64,000 nucleotides of DNA from an uncultured Pelagibacteraceae bacterium (GCA_902534735.1 CACARD010000001.1:62001-126000); one strand, 5' to 3'; shown: positions 16,968-26,904, counted from the first letter of the stretch. The notes: generated by a model from the sequence alone, not told the origin. Program-made: numbers and translations.

Positions 16968-17861
16968 ATGTTTATTAAGTTCACATCATTAATAATACCT
17001 ACAAAAGAAAGGTTAAATAATTTAAAGAGATTAGTAAATTCTGTTGGCAATTATATAAATGAAATAAATGAGGTAATTATTATAGATAGTTCTTCAAAAA
17101 AAATACACACTGAAATCATAAATTATTTTAAAAATTTTAAAAATATTAAAGTTTTAAAATCAAACCCATCTGCCTCTAAACAAAGAAATATTGGAATTAA
17201 AAATTTTAATAAAAAGAATAAATTTTTAATGTTTTGTGATGATGATATCGTTTTTAGAAAAAATTCTTTGTTTAATATGAATAAATTTATTGAAAAAAAT
17301 GCTCATAACATAGGTTATGGATTTAATTTAATACAGAAAGAAAAATATAGTTTTTTTGAAAAAATTAAGAAAAATAAGTTTTTTATTAATAATGGATTTT
17401 ACAATACAAAACCAGGTGTTGTTTGTGAAAATGGTTGGCACACAAAGTTAATAAACGCAAAGAAAGATCACAGCACAATGTGGCTAAGTACTCAGGCGTG
17501 TATATATAAAACTGAATTCGTAAACAATATTTTATTTGACGAGAATTTAGGAAAATATAGTTACCTTGAGGACTTATTTTTTAGTTTTGAATTAAGTAAA
17601 AAGGGATCTTTATCTATATCCCATAATTCACAATATACTCACCCAAATGATATTCAAAGAAATGATTTAAATTTTGGAATTAAAGAGGTAGTTAATAGAT
17701 ATAAATTTGTAAAAAAAAATAATCTAAACTTATTTAAATTTTATTTAACTATTCTATTCAAATTATTATTCAATTTAATTAAAATTTTTTCGTTCAATTT
17801 AAATTTTGTACCTAAGTTTTTAGGTAATATGTTTGGTTTAATTATATGCATTATAAAATAA
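16968..17861 (+). CDS. Family 2 glycosyltransferase
   Basis: This 297-residue GT-A protein has IIPTKER (9-15), an IIIDSSS nucleotide site (37-43), NPSASKQRNIGIKN (66-79) and the metal-binding CDDDI (90-94). Further on, YLEDLFFSFELSKKG resembles the acceptor-base region of this family. Two hydrophobic stretches near the C-terminus (about 250-295) suggest membrane association. The gene overlaps the following SGNH-like gene by 16 bases. Donor and acceptor are unknown. Confidence 0.83.
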   Translation: MFIKFTSLIIPTKERLNNLKRLVNSVGNYINEINEVIIIDSSSKKIHTEIINYFKNFKNIKVLKSNPSASKQRNIGIKNFNKKNKFLMFCDDDIVFRKNSLFNMNKFIEKNAHNIGYGFNLIQKEKYSFFEKIKKNKFFINNGFYNTKPGVVCENGWHTKLINAKKDHSTMWLSTQACIYKTEFVNNILFDENLGKYSYLEDLFFSFELSKKGSLSISHNSQYTHPNDIQRNDLNFGIKEVVNRYKFVKKNNLNLFKFYLTILFKLLFNLIKIFSFNLNFVPKFLGNMFGLIICIIK

Positions 17862-18799
17862 TTAGTATTTTTAATATTATCCTGTTTTTGCCACTAATTT
17901 ATTTAATTATTACTGAAATACTTTTGAGACTAATTATTTTTTTATTTACTTTAAATTCAGATATAATGGTTTATGGGATTAATAAGAATATAAATATAGA
18001 ATTACACAGTATTAAAAACAGAGAACTATATATTTCAAATGATTACAAGCTTTATAATGTTAAAAAAAATATTAATTTAAGCGAAGATGGAGAAATTTGG
18101 ATTTTTGGAGGATCTACATCAAATAGTGGTTTTTGCGATAGCAAAGATTTATCTTGGGTAGATTTTTTAGAAAATGAATTAAAAAAAAAAAATTTTTCAA
18201 AAAATGGAGTAAATTCGGGGTTTTCAATCAATGTTCTTAAAAATCAACTAGAAAATTATCAAAAACCTGAGATTATTATATGGGCTAATAAAGTAAATGA
18301 GGTTCTCTATGTTAAAAGAAATTTAGGTGACAGAATTTTTTTTCATTCTTTAAAGAAAACACTAAAAGAAAATTTAGTAACCTTTTATTTCTTTGATGAG
18401 CTTATTGTCAGATTATTTGATAAAATAAACATTAATATTAGATCAGAAAAAAAATTTCTTAATGATGATGATTATAGATTGTCATCAGAAAATTATTATC
18501 AAAATACTCTGGAAGCTATTAATTTATCAAAAATATATAATATAGAAAAATTTTATATCTTATCACTTTTTAATAAAGACAATTTAGACAATAAAGAAAC
18601 TAAATTTTATAAATTTTACGAAGAAAAAGTAAATAAAATTGTTACAGAAGAAGAAATAGTAAGTTATATCAATACAAAAAATTATTTAAAATTAGAAGAT
18701 AAACAAAAAGAATTATTTTGCGATGTAATGCATCAAAATTATAGTGGAAAAGTTTTAACAGGCAAAATAGTTTCTGATTATATAAATGATAAAAAATAA
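17846..18799 (+). CDS. Membrane-anchored SGNH hydrolase-like protein
   Basis: This 317-residue protein has an N-terminal membrane helix (about 8-37) and an SGNH-type domain: block I IFGGSTS (86-92), block II NSGFS (123-127), NKVNE (148-152) and the D293xxH296 pair in CDVMHQN. Block I has Gly-Gly-Ser where Gly-Asp-Ser is usual. Such proteins add or remove acyl groups on surface sugars. A 12-A tract at 18181-18192 lies inside codons 111-116. It overlaps its neighbours by 16 and 14 bases. A similar gene occurs at 37706. Confidence 0.65.
   Translation: MHYKIISIFNIILFLPLIYLIITEILLRLIIFLFTLNSDIMVYGINKNINIELHSIKNRELYISNDYKLYNVKKNINLSEDGEIWIFGGSTSNSGFCDSKDLSWVDFLENELKKKNFSKNGVNSGFSINVLKNQLENYQKPEIIIWANKVNEVLYVKRNLGDRIFFHSLKKTLKENLVTFYFFDELIVRLFDKININIRSEKKFLNDDDYRLSSENYYQNTLEAINLSKIYNIEKFYILSLFNKDNLDNKETKFYKFYEEKVNKIVTEEEIVSYINTKNYLKLEDKQKELFCDVMHQNYSGKVLTGKIVSDYINDKK
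18181..18192 (+). repeat. A12 homopolymer inside a coding region
   Basis: Twelve consecutive A bases fall in the SGNH-like gene and encode part of ELKKKN. Gain or loss of one base would truncate the protein near residue 116. Tracts of this length can vary by polymerase slippage in cells, and also during sequencing. Confidence 0.9.
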
Positions 18800-20195
18800 C
18801 AATCTTAATATAATTATTATTTTTTTGTTCATTGGTATTTGGATATCCATAGGGTCTGATCCTTACAATTTCTTATTTTTATTCGAAACAGATTATAAAA
18901 TTAAGCGAATTACTGAAAATTTGAATTATAAAGATATAATAAATCTTTTACGAGCAATTTTTCCGCTATTTTGTTGTATTATATGTTTATTTTTTCTAAT
19001 CAAATATCGTCTATTTAAAAAACAAAAACAATTTTTAAATATACTTTTGGCAATTCAAATAATTCAAATTTTTTCAACTATTCTATCAACAAATACCATT
19101 ATGTGGGGGTATGAAAATATTATTAACCATGTTGGAAGATATAATTGGTTATTATCATCAATAGCAACAATACTTATTTTTATGATTGCAAATAAATTAA
19201 AAAATTTTAATTTAAAAAATCTATTTTATATTTCAATTTTTTTTTTGAGTTGTATGGTTGTTTGGTTTTCACTAAAAAATATTGTAGATTTTTATTCTTT
19301 AGAAACAAGAACTTCTATATATAATTTAGACGTATTTAGAGATAGTGCTTTTTTTTTAAATCATCAAATGCCAAGAGTTACGGGATTATCGAGATCGATA
19401 ATTTTTCTATATGTTATAACTTTTTTTCTTAGTCAAAATACTCAATGGAAAATAAGAATATATCTCTACGTAATATTAATAATATTAGGTAGCCTAATAT
19501 TTATATATCAATCAAAGTATGCTTTAATTTCATATATCATTATTAATATAATATTTTATTTTAATTTTTTAGATAAAAAAAAAGGAAGTAAAATCATAAT
19601 ACTATTATTTATTTCACAAATTGTTGTTTTCTATTCTTTATCTAGTTCTAGAATTATCATTGATAACTTTAAAAAATCAGAGTTGCCATCTCAAAATCAA
19701 GAATTAGAATTAAACGAGAAAAAAAATAAAGAAGATATAAGACATTTTAGAAAATTTCAGGATTTAAATAAAAAGGGAATAAGTTTACTTGAACATGTAA
19801 TATTATCAGGTAGAGCACAACTATGGCTTCATTCATTTGATTTTATAAAACATAGGCCTTTTCTTGGATATGGATCTATGTCTGATAGATATTTATTAAA
19901 TGAATACAGAATTGATAATAATTTTCTAGTGAACCCTGTTTCAAACGCATTTATATATTCTTTTCTCAGTGGAGGTGTATTTTGTTTATTTTTATTTTTA
20001 ATGTTTTGGTGGAACTTAAAAAAAAGAATATTAACATTAATCAATATAAAATATATCTCCAACAATTATTGTAAAATAGGCACAACCATTGTTTTATTGA
20101 TCGGATTGAGATGTTTGGTAGAAAATTCAATAATGTTATTCGGCGTAGATTTTATACTAATAATTAATTCTTTGTATTTAACAGAGGAAAAATGA
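18786..20195 (+). CDS. O-antigen ligase/polymerase family membrane protein (first copy)
   Basis: This 469-residue polytopic protein has about eleven hydrophobic segments and one long outside loop near the C-terminal half. In that loop ILSGRAQLWLHSFDFIKHRP then FLGYGS matches the Wzy_C/WaaL signature (SGR..lW......PllG.G). It would either polymerise lipid-linked repeat units or attach the glycan to lipid A core in the periplasm. The classic HPHN motif is not seen here but is present in the second copy at 24864. It overlaps the upstream gene by 14 bases and the next by four. Confidence 0.75.
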   Translation: MIKNNNLNIIIIFLFIGIWISIGSDPYNFLFLFETDYKIKRITENLNYKDIINLLRAIFPLFCCIICLFFLIKYRLFKKQKQFLNILLAIQIIQIFSTILSTNTIMWGYENIINHVGRYNWLLSSIATILIFMIANKLKNFNLKNLFYISIFFLSCMVVWFSLKNIVDFYSLETRTSIYNLDVFRDSAFFLNHQMPRVTGLSRSIIFLYVITFFLSQNTQWKIRIYLYVILIILGSLIFIYQSKYALISYIIINIIFYFNFLDKKKGSKIIILLFISQIVVFYSLSSSRIIIDNFKKSELPSQNQELELNEKKNKEDIRHFRKFQDLNKKGISLLEHVILSGRAQLWLHSFDFIKHRPFLGYGSMSDRYLLNEYRIDNNFLVNPVSNAFIYSFLSGGVFCLFLFLMFWWNLKKRILTLINIKYISNNYCKIGTTIVLLIGLRCLVENSIMLFGVDFILIINSLYLTEEK

Positions 20196-21610
20196 AGATA
20201 TCGATATTAATGTGTGCAAAAAATAGCATGCCCTATATTATGTCCTCTGTAAATTCATTTTTAAAACAAAACTATAAAAATAAAGAATTAATAATAATTT
20301 ATTCGAAATCAAAAGATAACACTGAAGAGTACATAAATTCAATTAATCATAGTAATATTAAAAAATTTAGTTTTGATGGAAGGATATACAAAGCTCTTAA
20401 CTTTGGTATTAAAAAATCAAAGGGTGATTTGGTGGGATTATTACACTCAGATGATGTTTTTTTTGAAAAAAATACATTAGAATCAATTGCTCAAGAATAT
20501 AAAAAATCTAAATCTGAGATTATTTTTGGTAATATAGTTTACAGTGAAAAAAATAATATTCTTAAGATTGTTAGAATGTGGGACAGAATTAAAATAAATA
20601 AAAAATTTGATTTACCACCACATACAGGGACATTTATTTCAAAAAAAATATTAGAAAAAGAAAAATATAAAAATAATTTTGATATTTCAGCTGATACTGA
20701 ACTTCTTTTAAGAATTTTTAACAAAAAAATTAAATATAGCTACATTAATAAATTTGTTACAATTATGAGAGTTGGTGGATTAAGCACAAATTTATTTTTT
20801 TTATTAAAAAAAATGTCCGAAGACTTAAAAATTTTCAAGAAATATAATTTAAATGTATTTGATTACATGCAAAAGATATTTTCGAAATTAAAACAACTTA
20901 TCAATAGTAAAAAAATAAAAATCACAAAATACCATAAAGAGATAAATGATTCATCAAAAGTAAAATTTTTGAAATCTAAAGAAATTAATAAGGTTGAGGG
21001 TAAAATAATATCTGCATTAAATTTAGCTTTCATAACATATAACTATAAATTTAATCTAAGATCTCATAATTATTTATTTTGGCCAGACGGAATTTTTTCT
21101 AAACATGTTGGGAATATTCAAAAAATACCTGGAAGAATATATTTTAAGAAAATTATAAAAATATTAAATTCACATAAAAAAAAAATAAGAAATATTTTTA
21201 TTGTTGGAAACTTACCTCACAAATCTAAGAATTGGATAGATAAAAATCTTAAAGTTAGTTATAAGCATAAAAAATTATCTTATGGAAACATTCGAATTCT
21301 TAAAAAAGAAATTTATAGAATGAAATTTTCAAATAATTCAATTATTATCTTAACCTTGCCGACGCCAAAACAAGAAATAATAGCAAATTCAATAATTAAA
21401 AAATATCCTAAAATCAATATTATTTGTATAGGAGGAAGCATAAATATACTTAGTGGTCATGAAATAAAAACACCGACTTTTTTTTACAAATTTAATCTTG
21501 AGTGGTTATGGAGATTAAAATTTGATACAAGACGAAGGATAATAAGACTTCTCGAGAGTGGTTTTTTATATTTAAGATTAAGATTGTCTGGAGACAATAG
21601 TATCTACTAA
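20192..21610 (+). CDS. Fused family 2 and WecG/TagA family 26 glycosyltransferase
   Basis: This 472-residue protein has two domains. Residues 1-240 form a GT-A domain with LMCAKNSMPYI (6-16), YKALNFGIKKSKGDLVG (66-82), LHSDD (84-88), PHTGTFI and SADTELLLR. Residues about 265-465 match WecG/TagA/CpsF enzymes: NYLFWPDGI, the TPKQE motif (391-395), GGSINILSG (414-422) and LEWLWR (436-441) followed by basic residues. WecG-type enzymes add the second sugar to a lipid carrier. Two successive transfers by one chain are suggested. Start and stop overlap the neighbours (four bases and one base). Confidence 0.8.
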   Translation: MKISILMCAKNSMPYIMSSVNSFLKQNYKNKELIIIYSKSKDNTEEYINSINHSNIKKFSFDGRIYKALNFGIKKSKGDLVGLLHSDDVFFEKNTLESIAQEYKKSKSEIIFGNIVYSEKNNILKIVRMWDRIKINKKFDLPPHTGTFISKKILEKEKYKNNFDISADTELLLRIFNKKIKYSYINKFVTIMRVGGLSTNLFFLLKKMSEDLKIFKKYNLNVFDYMQKIFSKLKQLINSKKIKITKYHKEINDSSKVKFLKSKEINKVEGKIISALNLAFITYNYKFNLRSHNYLFWPDGIFSKHVGNIQKIPGRIYFKKIIKILNSHKKKIRNIFIVGNLPHKSKNWIDKNLKVSYKHKKLSYGNIRILKKEIYRMKFSNNSIIILTLPTPKQEIIANSIIKKYPKINIICIGGSINILSGHEIKTPTFFYKFNLEWLWRLKFDTRRRIIRLLESGFLYLRLRLSGDNSIY

Positions 21611-22482
21611 TGCAAAATTATATTGCGTGGTGTAACGATTATAGCAAAAATACAGGGGAAGGAAAACTTGCAAGAAAATTTATTAAAATTAAATTTAGTA
21701 AATGTAAGGTTAAAATTATTTGTCCTAAAATTAGTTTTTTTCTAAGTAATTATGTACTCCAATTTTTTGGAATTTTTGTCTTGTGGTATTATTATTTTGC
21801 AGGGAAAAAATTAATATATACAAATTATCTACCATTATGGAATACATTTATTTTTTTACTATCACCACCTGGAACTAAATTTGGTCCAATTACTGGAAGT
21901 ATACAGATAAATAAAATAAAAAATTTTAAATCCTTTTTAAGATTTTATACTTTTCCTGTTTTGTATAAATTAAATTTAAAAATTTTATTATTCAGGTTGA
22001 ATAAAATAATCTTTGCCACAAATATATTAAAAAAATATATAAGCAAAAAAGATAAAAAGAAAGTTTTTATAAATTTTGTATTATTCGATGTAAAATTTCC
22101 AAAAGAAAATTCTGGTTATAAAAAGTATGACTATATTATCTATTATAGAAAACACGAAAATAAGTTTTTTAACCACCATTATGATTATATAAGGAATGAA
22201 ATTAATAAAGGAAAAAAAATTATAATAGTTGGAGATAAATTTAACTTAAAAGGTGTTCAAAATTTAGGATTAATAAGTTCTAGTAAATTGACAAAGTTTC
22301 AAAAAAAAACAAAATATACACTATCAGGAGATGATAATTTGCTTTCTTTATTTAATTTAGAATGTGCTCAAAATGGTGTGAAAATAATTTTTAATTATAA
22401 ACTTAATTTTCAAATTGGAAAAATAAATAGACATTTTTTTATAGCCTACAATTATAATAAAAAAAAATTTGTTAAGTATTAA
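21610..22482 (+). CDS. Uncharacterised protein, possibly GT-B-like
   Basis: This 290-residue protein is not confidently recognised. The N-terminus (NDYSKNTGEGKLARKF, 9-24) resembles the glycine-rich acceptor loop of family 4 transferases, and LSPPGTKFGPITGSI (84-98) resembles a linker of that fold. The C-terminal half has a KIIIVGDKFNLKGVQNLG stretch but no EX7E motif. It is the last gene of the plus-strand run, overlapping the fused glycosyltransferase by one base, and it shares a TTAA sequence as stop codon with the convergent gene. A divergent glycosyltransferase is the likeliest identity. Confidence 0.4.
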   Translation: MQNYIAWCNDYSKNTGEGKLARKFIKIKFSKCKVKIICPKISFFLSNYVLQFFGIFVLWYYYFAGKKLIYTNYLPLWNTFIFLLSPPGTKFGPITGSIQINKIKNFKSFLRFYTFPVLYKLNLKILLFRLNKIIFATNILKKYISKKDKKKVFINFVLFDVKFPKENSGYKKYDYIIYYRKHENKFFNHHYDYIRNEINKGKKIIIVGDKFNLKGVQNLGLISSSKLTKFQKKTKYTLSGDDNLLSLFNLECAQNGVKIIFNYKLNFQIGKINRHFFIAYNYNKKKFVKY

Positions 22483-23615
22483 TTAGAATTTAATATTTTA
22501 ATTAAATTGGGTATTATAACTTTAAATGAATAATGTTTATTATAAGTTTTATATGAAGAATTCGCTAATTTAATATAATTACTATTATTTTTAAAATTTT
22601 TAATGATTTTGTCTGCAATTTTTTCCAAATTTTCTGATTGTTTAAAAATAAATCCATTTTTATTATTTTTAACTATTTGAGATATACCACCTGTTTTAAA
22701 TGTTATATTTGGAACTCCTCTGGAATTTGCCTCGACGAGTGCAATTCCATAGGCTTCTCTTCTTGAAAATAAAATATGGTAGTGATTTTGAATCAGATTA
22801 CCAGATATTTTACTTTCCCCATTTTGATTATTTTTATCTACGAAACCAATTAATTTAATGTTATCATCAATTTTTTCAATTTTTTTTATTCCAATAATTG
22901 TTAATTTTGATTTGATTCCTCTTTTATTTAATATTTTATTTAACTTTATTACTTTGTGTAAACCCTTTCTTTTTCTCCTGACACCTAATGTAATCAGTCT
23001 AAGATTAGTTTTTGATCTTTTTTTAATTATTTTTTTAATTTTGTTACTATCAATACTTTTTTTAAATCCAGGTCCTAGATGCAAAAGAGTAAATTTACGT
23101 GATGAATTTTTGTACTTTTTTTTTGCTTTATCAAGAGCCCATTTACTTGCCAAAATTACTTTGAAACATTTTTTTATTGCGTTTTTTTCAATTTTTTTAA
23201 TAAACTTCTTTGTTTCTTTAGATATTTTCTGATCATCAAAATAATAACTATAGTAGTCAGAATAAAGCAAATCTGTCCACAGAACTATCGGTATACTAGT
23301 TTTCAAATATGCTATTAAAGAAGCATCAAATGTTAACAAAAAATCAATATTTTTATTATTTAGTTTTCTTTGTATTTGACTTGAAAAGTCTTTAGCTACA
23401 AATTCGTTATAAGCATCATCGTACTTTGTGCCATTAAAATATTTTAAATATTCTCTTTTTAATGCAGATAATTTTCTTAATCTATTATTTAAACAGTCTA
23501 TTCTTACAACTTTGATTTTTTTTTGAGATTTTAAACTAGAGTATATATTATAAGGTGTGCCTGACCAATAAACTCTATCATCTAAGTTAGACCTTGATAT
23601 AATCCCTATTTTCAT
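22479..23615 (-). CDS. Family 4 glycosyltransferase
   Basis: This 378-residue GT-B enzyme has YWSGTPYNIY (16-25) as acceptor loop, LASKWALDKAKKKY (155-168), LHLGPGF (178-184), LITLGVRRKRKGL (207-219) at the start of the donor domain and the EX7E pair E287/E295 in REAYGIALVEANSRGVP. It would be a cytoplasmic retaining transferase using a nucleotide sugar. It is the last gene of a three-gene minus-strand set with a flippase and an O-antigen ligase-like protein. Its start overlaps the flippase by four bases. Confidence 0.87.
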   Translation of the reverse strand: MKIGIISRSNLDDRVYWSGTPYNIYSSLKSQKKIKVVRIDCLNNRLRKLSALKREYLKYFNGTKYDDAYNEFVAKDFSSQIQRKLNNKNIDFLLTFDASLIAYLKTSIPIVLWTDLLYSDYYSYYFDDQKISKETKKFIKKIEKNAIKKCFKVILASKWALDKAKKKYKNSSRKFTLLHLGPGFKKSIDSNKIKKIIKKRSKTNLRLITLGVRRKRKGLHKVIKLNKILNKRGIKSKLTIIGIKKIEKIDDNIKLIGFVDKNNQNGESKISGNLIQNHYHILFSRREAYGIALVEANSRGVPNITFKTGGISQIVKNNKNGFIFKQSENLEKIADKIIKNFKNNSNYIKLANSSYKTYNKHYSFKVIIPNLIKILNSN

Positions 23616-24871
23616 ATTTTGAATAAAGATTTATATTTTATTTGCATCAATAACCTTGTTTTTTTATTACTGTAATCAAATAAAAAAATTATGAAAAAAT
23701 AAGTTAATAATGTTGAATAGGCAGCTCCTTGAATTCCAATTTTATTAATCAATATATAATTAAATATTATATTTAAAACTGCTCCTAAAAAAACATAGAT
23801 AGCATAATATTTTTGAGCGTTTTTTGAAATATACCAGTGCTCGTTCACTACGCCAAAAAAAACAAACAGTAGAGAAAATGATAAGATTTTAGTTGTTAAA
23901 ATACTTTGTGCGTATTCATTTCCAAATAAAAAAGGAATAATAAAATCAGAACTTAAAAATATTAATCCTGTGAGAAAAATTGAAAATTTAAATATAATAG
24001 AATTAATTTTTATTAAATCATTAATATATTTTTTACTATTTAGTAGTATTGGCAAAAAAGAAATCATTATAATTTTCGGTATAAAATGAAAAATTTCCAC
24101 ATATCTTACAGATACAGAATAAATTCCTAACTGATATTCGTTAATAAGAGAATTAATCATGATTTGATCAATTCTCATATATAAAATTATACTTAAAGAC
24201 GAAAGAAGAACCGGGAAACTTTTTAAAATTAATTTTCTGACATTTTTAAATTGGAACCTATTTAAAATTTTTTTATTTTTAGAGATATAAAAATAATTAA
24301 TTAGACAAAATACAATAATTGCATCAATTAATAATCCATAATAAATATATATATTGTCTAGACCTTTATTTATTACAAAAAATACTATTGAGGCTAGAAA
24401 AATTATACCAATTAATTGTGAAATAACTATGAATTTAGATAATAGTTTTGCCTCAAAATAACTGAAAAGAATTTCACTACTTTTAAGAATAATAATTAGT
24501 CCAGCAATTAATGAATAATTTAAATAGGTTTCTTTATTGTTGAAAATTATTATTAAAAAAATAAAAATTACATAGCATAATATGCTTACAAGGAATCTGA
24601 GATGGTACGCGCTAATTAATAAACTTATATTAAATTTTCTATTTTTTTTTACAATCAAGTTAATTAAAACAGGGTTCATGCCCAAGGATGAAATTGCATT
24701 CAACAAAAATATTAAAGCAATAAGATAATTTAGGACTCCAAAGTTTTCTGGGCCTAAGTATCTTGCGAGAAAAATTGATAATAAAATATTTAGAGAGGCT
24801 CTGAACAATTTATCAAATAAGAGCCAGGATAAATTAATTTTAAAACTAATATTATTAAATATTCTAAACAA
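23612..24871 (-). CDS. Wzx-type oligosaccharide flippase
   Basis: This 419-residue protein has about twelve membrane helices and resembles the polysaccharide export branch of the MOP superfamily. The N-terminal FDKLFRASLNILLSIFLARYLGPENFG segment region (19-44) is characteristic, as are YMRIDQIMINSL and the YLGIYSVSVRY-like stretch in the middle. It would flip lipid-linked repeat units across the inner membrane. It lies between a glycosyltransferase and an O-antigen polymerase/ligase gene, overlapping both. It is the only flippase found in the window. Confidence 0.85.
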   Translation of the reverse strand: MFRIFNNISFKINLSWLLFDKLFRASLNILLSIFLARYLGPENFGVLNYLIALIFLLNAISSLGMNPVLINLIVKKNRKFNISLLISAYHLRFLVSILCYVIFIFLIIIFNNKETYLNYSLIAGLIIILKSSEILFSYFEAKLLSKFIVISQLIGIIFLASIVFFVINKGLDNIYIYYGLLIDAIIVFCLINYFYISKNKKILNRFQFKNVRKLILKSFPVLLSSLSIILYMRIDQIMINSLINEYQLGIYSVSVRYVEIFHFIPKIIMISFLPILLNSKKYINDLIKINSIIFKFSIFLTGLIFLSSDFIIPFLFGNEYAQSILTTKILSFSLLFVFFGVVNEHWYISKNAQKYYAIYVFLGAVLNIIFNYILINKIGIQGAAYSTLLTYFFIIFLFDYSNKKTRLLMQIKYKSLFKI

Positions 24872-26168
24872 TTTTTTCTAATGAGTTATATTTATTTTCA
24901 AATAAGTAGTAGGAAATTGGAATAAAATATAGCATAGATAGCCAATTATTAAAAAAATTACCTGTTGGTATTATTGGCCATAAATTTATAAAAAGAGCAA
25001 TTAACAGCGCGTACTTTGGATTTAAAGGATTTTTATTTTTAATTATTAAAGATACAACTCTGTAAAAAATATATAAGAAAATTACAAATATAGTCAAAAA
25101 TCCAATTATTCCAGCTTCAGATAAAAGTTGGAAATAAGTATTGTGTGGATGTGTTGAGCAACCATAATATTCTTGAGAATCCCCGAAACTAGTATTTACC
25201 TTTTTTTCTGGCCTGAAAGCAAATTTTTCACATTTATATCTAAACATTTTTAATCCATGACCTTGTATTGGTTTATCTAGAAACATTCTAAAAGCAGTTG
25301 TAAAATGACTTTGATGATGAAAACTAAAAATCATAAAATTTAATTTTGTTTCGCTTATGTCTTTATCTAAAAATTTATCGTAATATTGTCCTTTAAATTG
25401 TCCAATTGTATCAACAAATACTCTTTTAAATATTTTTGGATTATGAAAAGTGATAATAGCTGACATAACAAGAAAGATTAAGGAAACTAAAAGTATTCTC
25501 TTCCTCAAAGGTTTATAAATTATAAAAAATATTAAACTAAAAAGTAATATTAAACCTAATGCAGCCCTATCGCCAGATCTATAGATAATTACAAATGATA
25601 AAGCAATAATTACTAAATCGTCCCATTTTAATTTTTTTATTTTTTCATAATTTTTTAAAATAAAATATATAAAAACCGGTAATATTTTTTGTAGAAAACT
25701 TCCTAAAACAAATTTATCTCCAAATGGTCCGCTTATTCTCATTAAATCTATGCTGTTGGGTTTTAATCCAAAAATGTCTGACCCATAGAATATTTGTATA
25801 AAGCTATCAAATATTACAAAAATTAAAGTAAATTTATAAAGTAGATAAATAATATTTAAATGTTCTTTTACTGAGTTTAAAAAATATAAAATTGAGATTG
25901 TATAAATTCCAAACCTCAGATAAAAAAATGATGATTTTAATGACACTAATTTTTCTGGAGCAAAGAAAGAAACTGTTACTAAGTAAAACCAAAATATTAA
26001 AAAAACTTTAAATAAACGATTATCAAACAAAAAAAATTTTTTTTCCTTAAATAAAAAATATAGGAAAAAAATAAACAGTAAGAAGAGAAATATTTCAGCT
26101 ATCAATGGTCCTGCAATAAGAGCCAAAGGCAATAAACCAATTAAATAAATAGATAATTTTTTTAACAT
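24864..26168 (-). CDS. O-antigen ligase/polymerase family membrane protein (second copy)
   Basis: This protein of about 434 residues has ten or more membrane helices. A cytoplasmic RSGDRAALG stretch (197-205) and an outside loop ending HPHNTYFQLLSEAGIIGF (340-357) are hallmarks of the WaaL/Wzy group, where the HPHN histidine is important in ligases. The open frame starts at 26204, only four bases from a divergent start; the internal ATG at 26168 gives a natural hydrophobic N-terminus and room for a promoter. With the copy at 18786, one may be ligase and one polymerase. Confidence 0.8.
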   Translation of the reverse strand: MLKKLSIYLIGLLPLALIAGPLIAEIFLFLLFIFFLYFLFKEKKFFLFDNRLFKVFLIFWFYLVTVSFFAPEKLVSLKSSFFYLRFGIYTISILYFLNSVKEHLNIIYLLYKFTLIFVIFDSFIQIFYGSDIFGLKPNSIDLMRISGPFGDKFVLGSFLQKILPVFIYFILKNYEKIKKLKWDDLVIIALSFVIIYRSGDRAALGLILLFSLIFFIIYKPLRKRILLVSLIFLVMSAIITFHNPKIFKRVFVDTIGQFKGQYYDKFLDKDISETKLNFMIFSFHHQSHFTTAFRMFLDKPIQGHGLKMFRYKCEKFAFRPEKKVNTSFGDSQEYYGCSTHPHNTYFQLLSEAGIIGFLTIFVIFLYIFYRVVSLIIKNKNPLNPKYALLIALFINLWPIIPTGNFFNNWLSMLYFIPISYYLFENKYNSLEKIV

Positions 26169-26208
26169 TGATATTAATTTTTCTTTATATATAACAAGTT
26201 TCATATAA

Positions 26209-26904
26209 ATGACTAAGCTTTATTGTGATACATCAAATTTAAAAGATATTCAAAACTGCTTGAGAAAATTTAAAATTGATGGAGTAACAACAAATCCATC
26301 AATAATGAGAAATGAAGGTGTTAAAAATTATAAGGAACATTGTAAAAAAATATTAAATTTGACAAAAAATAAACCTCTGTCAGTTGAGGTATTTGCAGAT
26401 AAAGATAATGAAATAATTAATCAAGCTCTAATTATCTCTAAGTGGAGTAAGTTTATATATGTGAAAGTTCCAGTAATAAATACAAAAGGTAAATTTTTAA
26501 AAAAAGTAATAAGAAATTTAAATAATAGTAATATCAAACTAAACATAACGGCAATTTTTACATTAAGACAATTATTAAATATTAGAAAAGTAATTAATAA
26601 AAAAACCCCAGTAATAATATCAATTTTCTGTGGAAGAATAGCCGATAGCGGTATTGATCCAGAACCAATTATGAAAAATGCAAAAAAATTATTTAAAAAA
26701 TATAGTAATGTAAAAATACTTTGGGCAAGTGTTAGGGAAGTTTATAATTTCTATCAAGCAAAAAGATGTAAATGCGATATTATTACTATTCCTCCAAGTT
26801 TTATTAAAAAAATAAAATCTAAAAAACATAATTTAGAAAATTATTCAAAAATTACAGTAAAACAGTTTTTTGATGATGGGAAAAAGTCGAATTTTAAACT
26901 TTAA
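26209..26904 (+). CDS. Transaldolase-family protein (small, FSA-like)
   Basis: This 231-residue TIM-barrel enzyme is of the short transaldolase/fructose-6-phosphate aldolase type. Key parts are YCDTSN (D7), GVTTNPS (25-31), the Schiff-base lysine K86 in YVKVPV, NITAIFT (113-119), GRIADSG (143-149) and LWASVREVYN (172-181). Housekeeping transaldolases lie outside polysaccharide islands, so its place here is odd. It converges, with 11 bases of overlap, on an operon for GDP-heptose made from sedoheptulose 7-phosphate, a transaldolase metabolite. A supply role is inferred. Confidence 0.82.
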   Translation: MTKLYCDTSNLKDIQNCLRKFKIDGVTTNPSIMRNEGVKNYKEHCKKILNLTKNKPLSVEVFADKDNEIINQALIISKWSKFIYVKVPVINTKGKFLKKVIRNLNNSNIKLNITAIFTLRQLLNIRKVINKKTPVIISIFCGRIADSGIDPEPIMKNAKKLFKKYSNVKILWASVREVYNFYQAKRCKCDIITIPPSFIKKIKSKKHNLENYSKITVKQFFDDGKKSNFKL

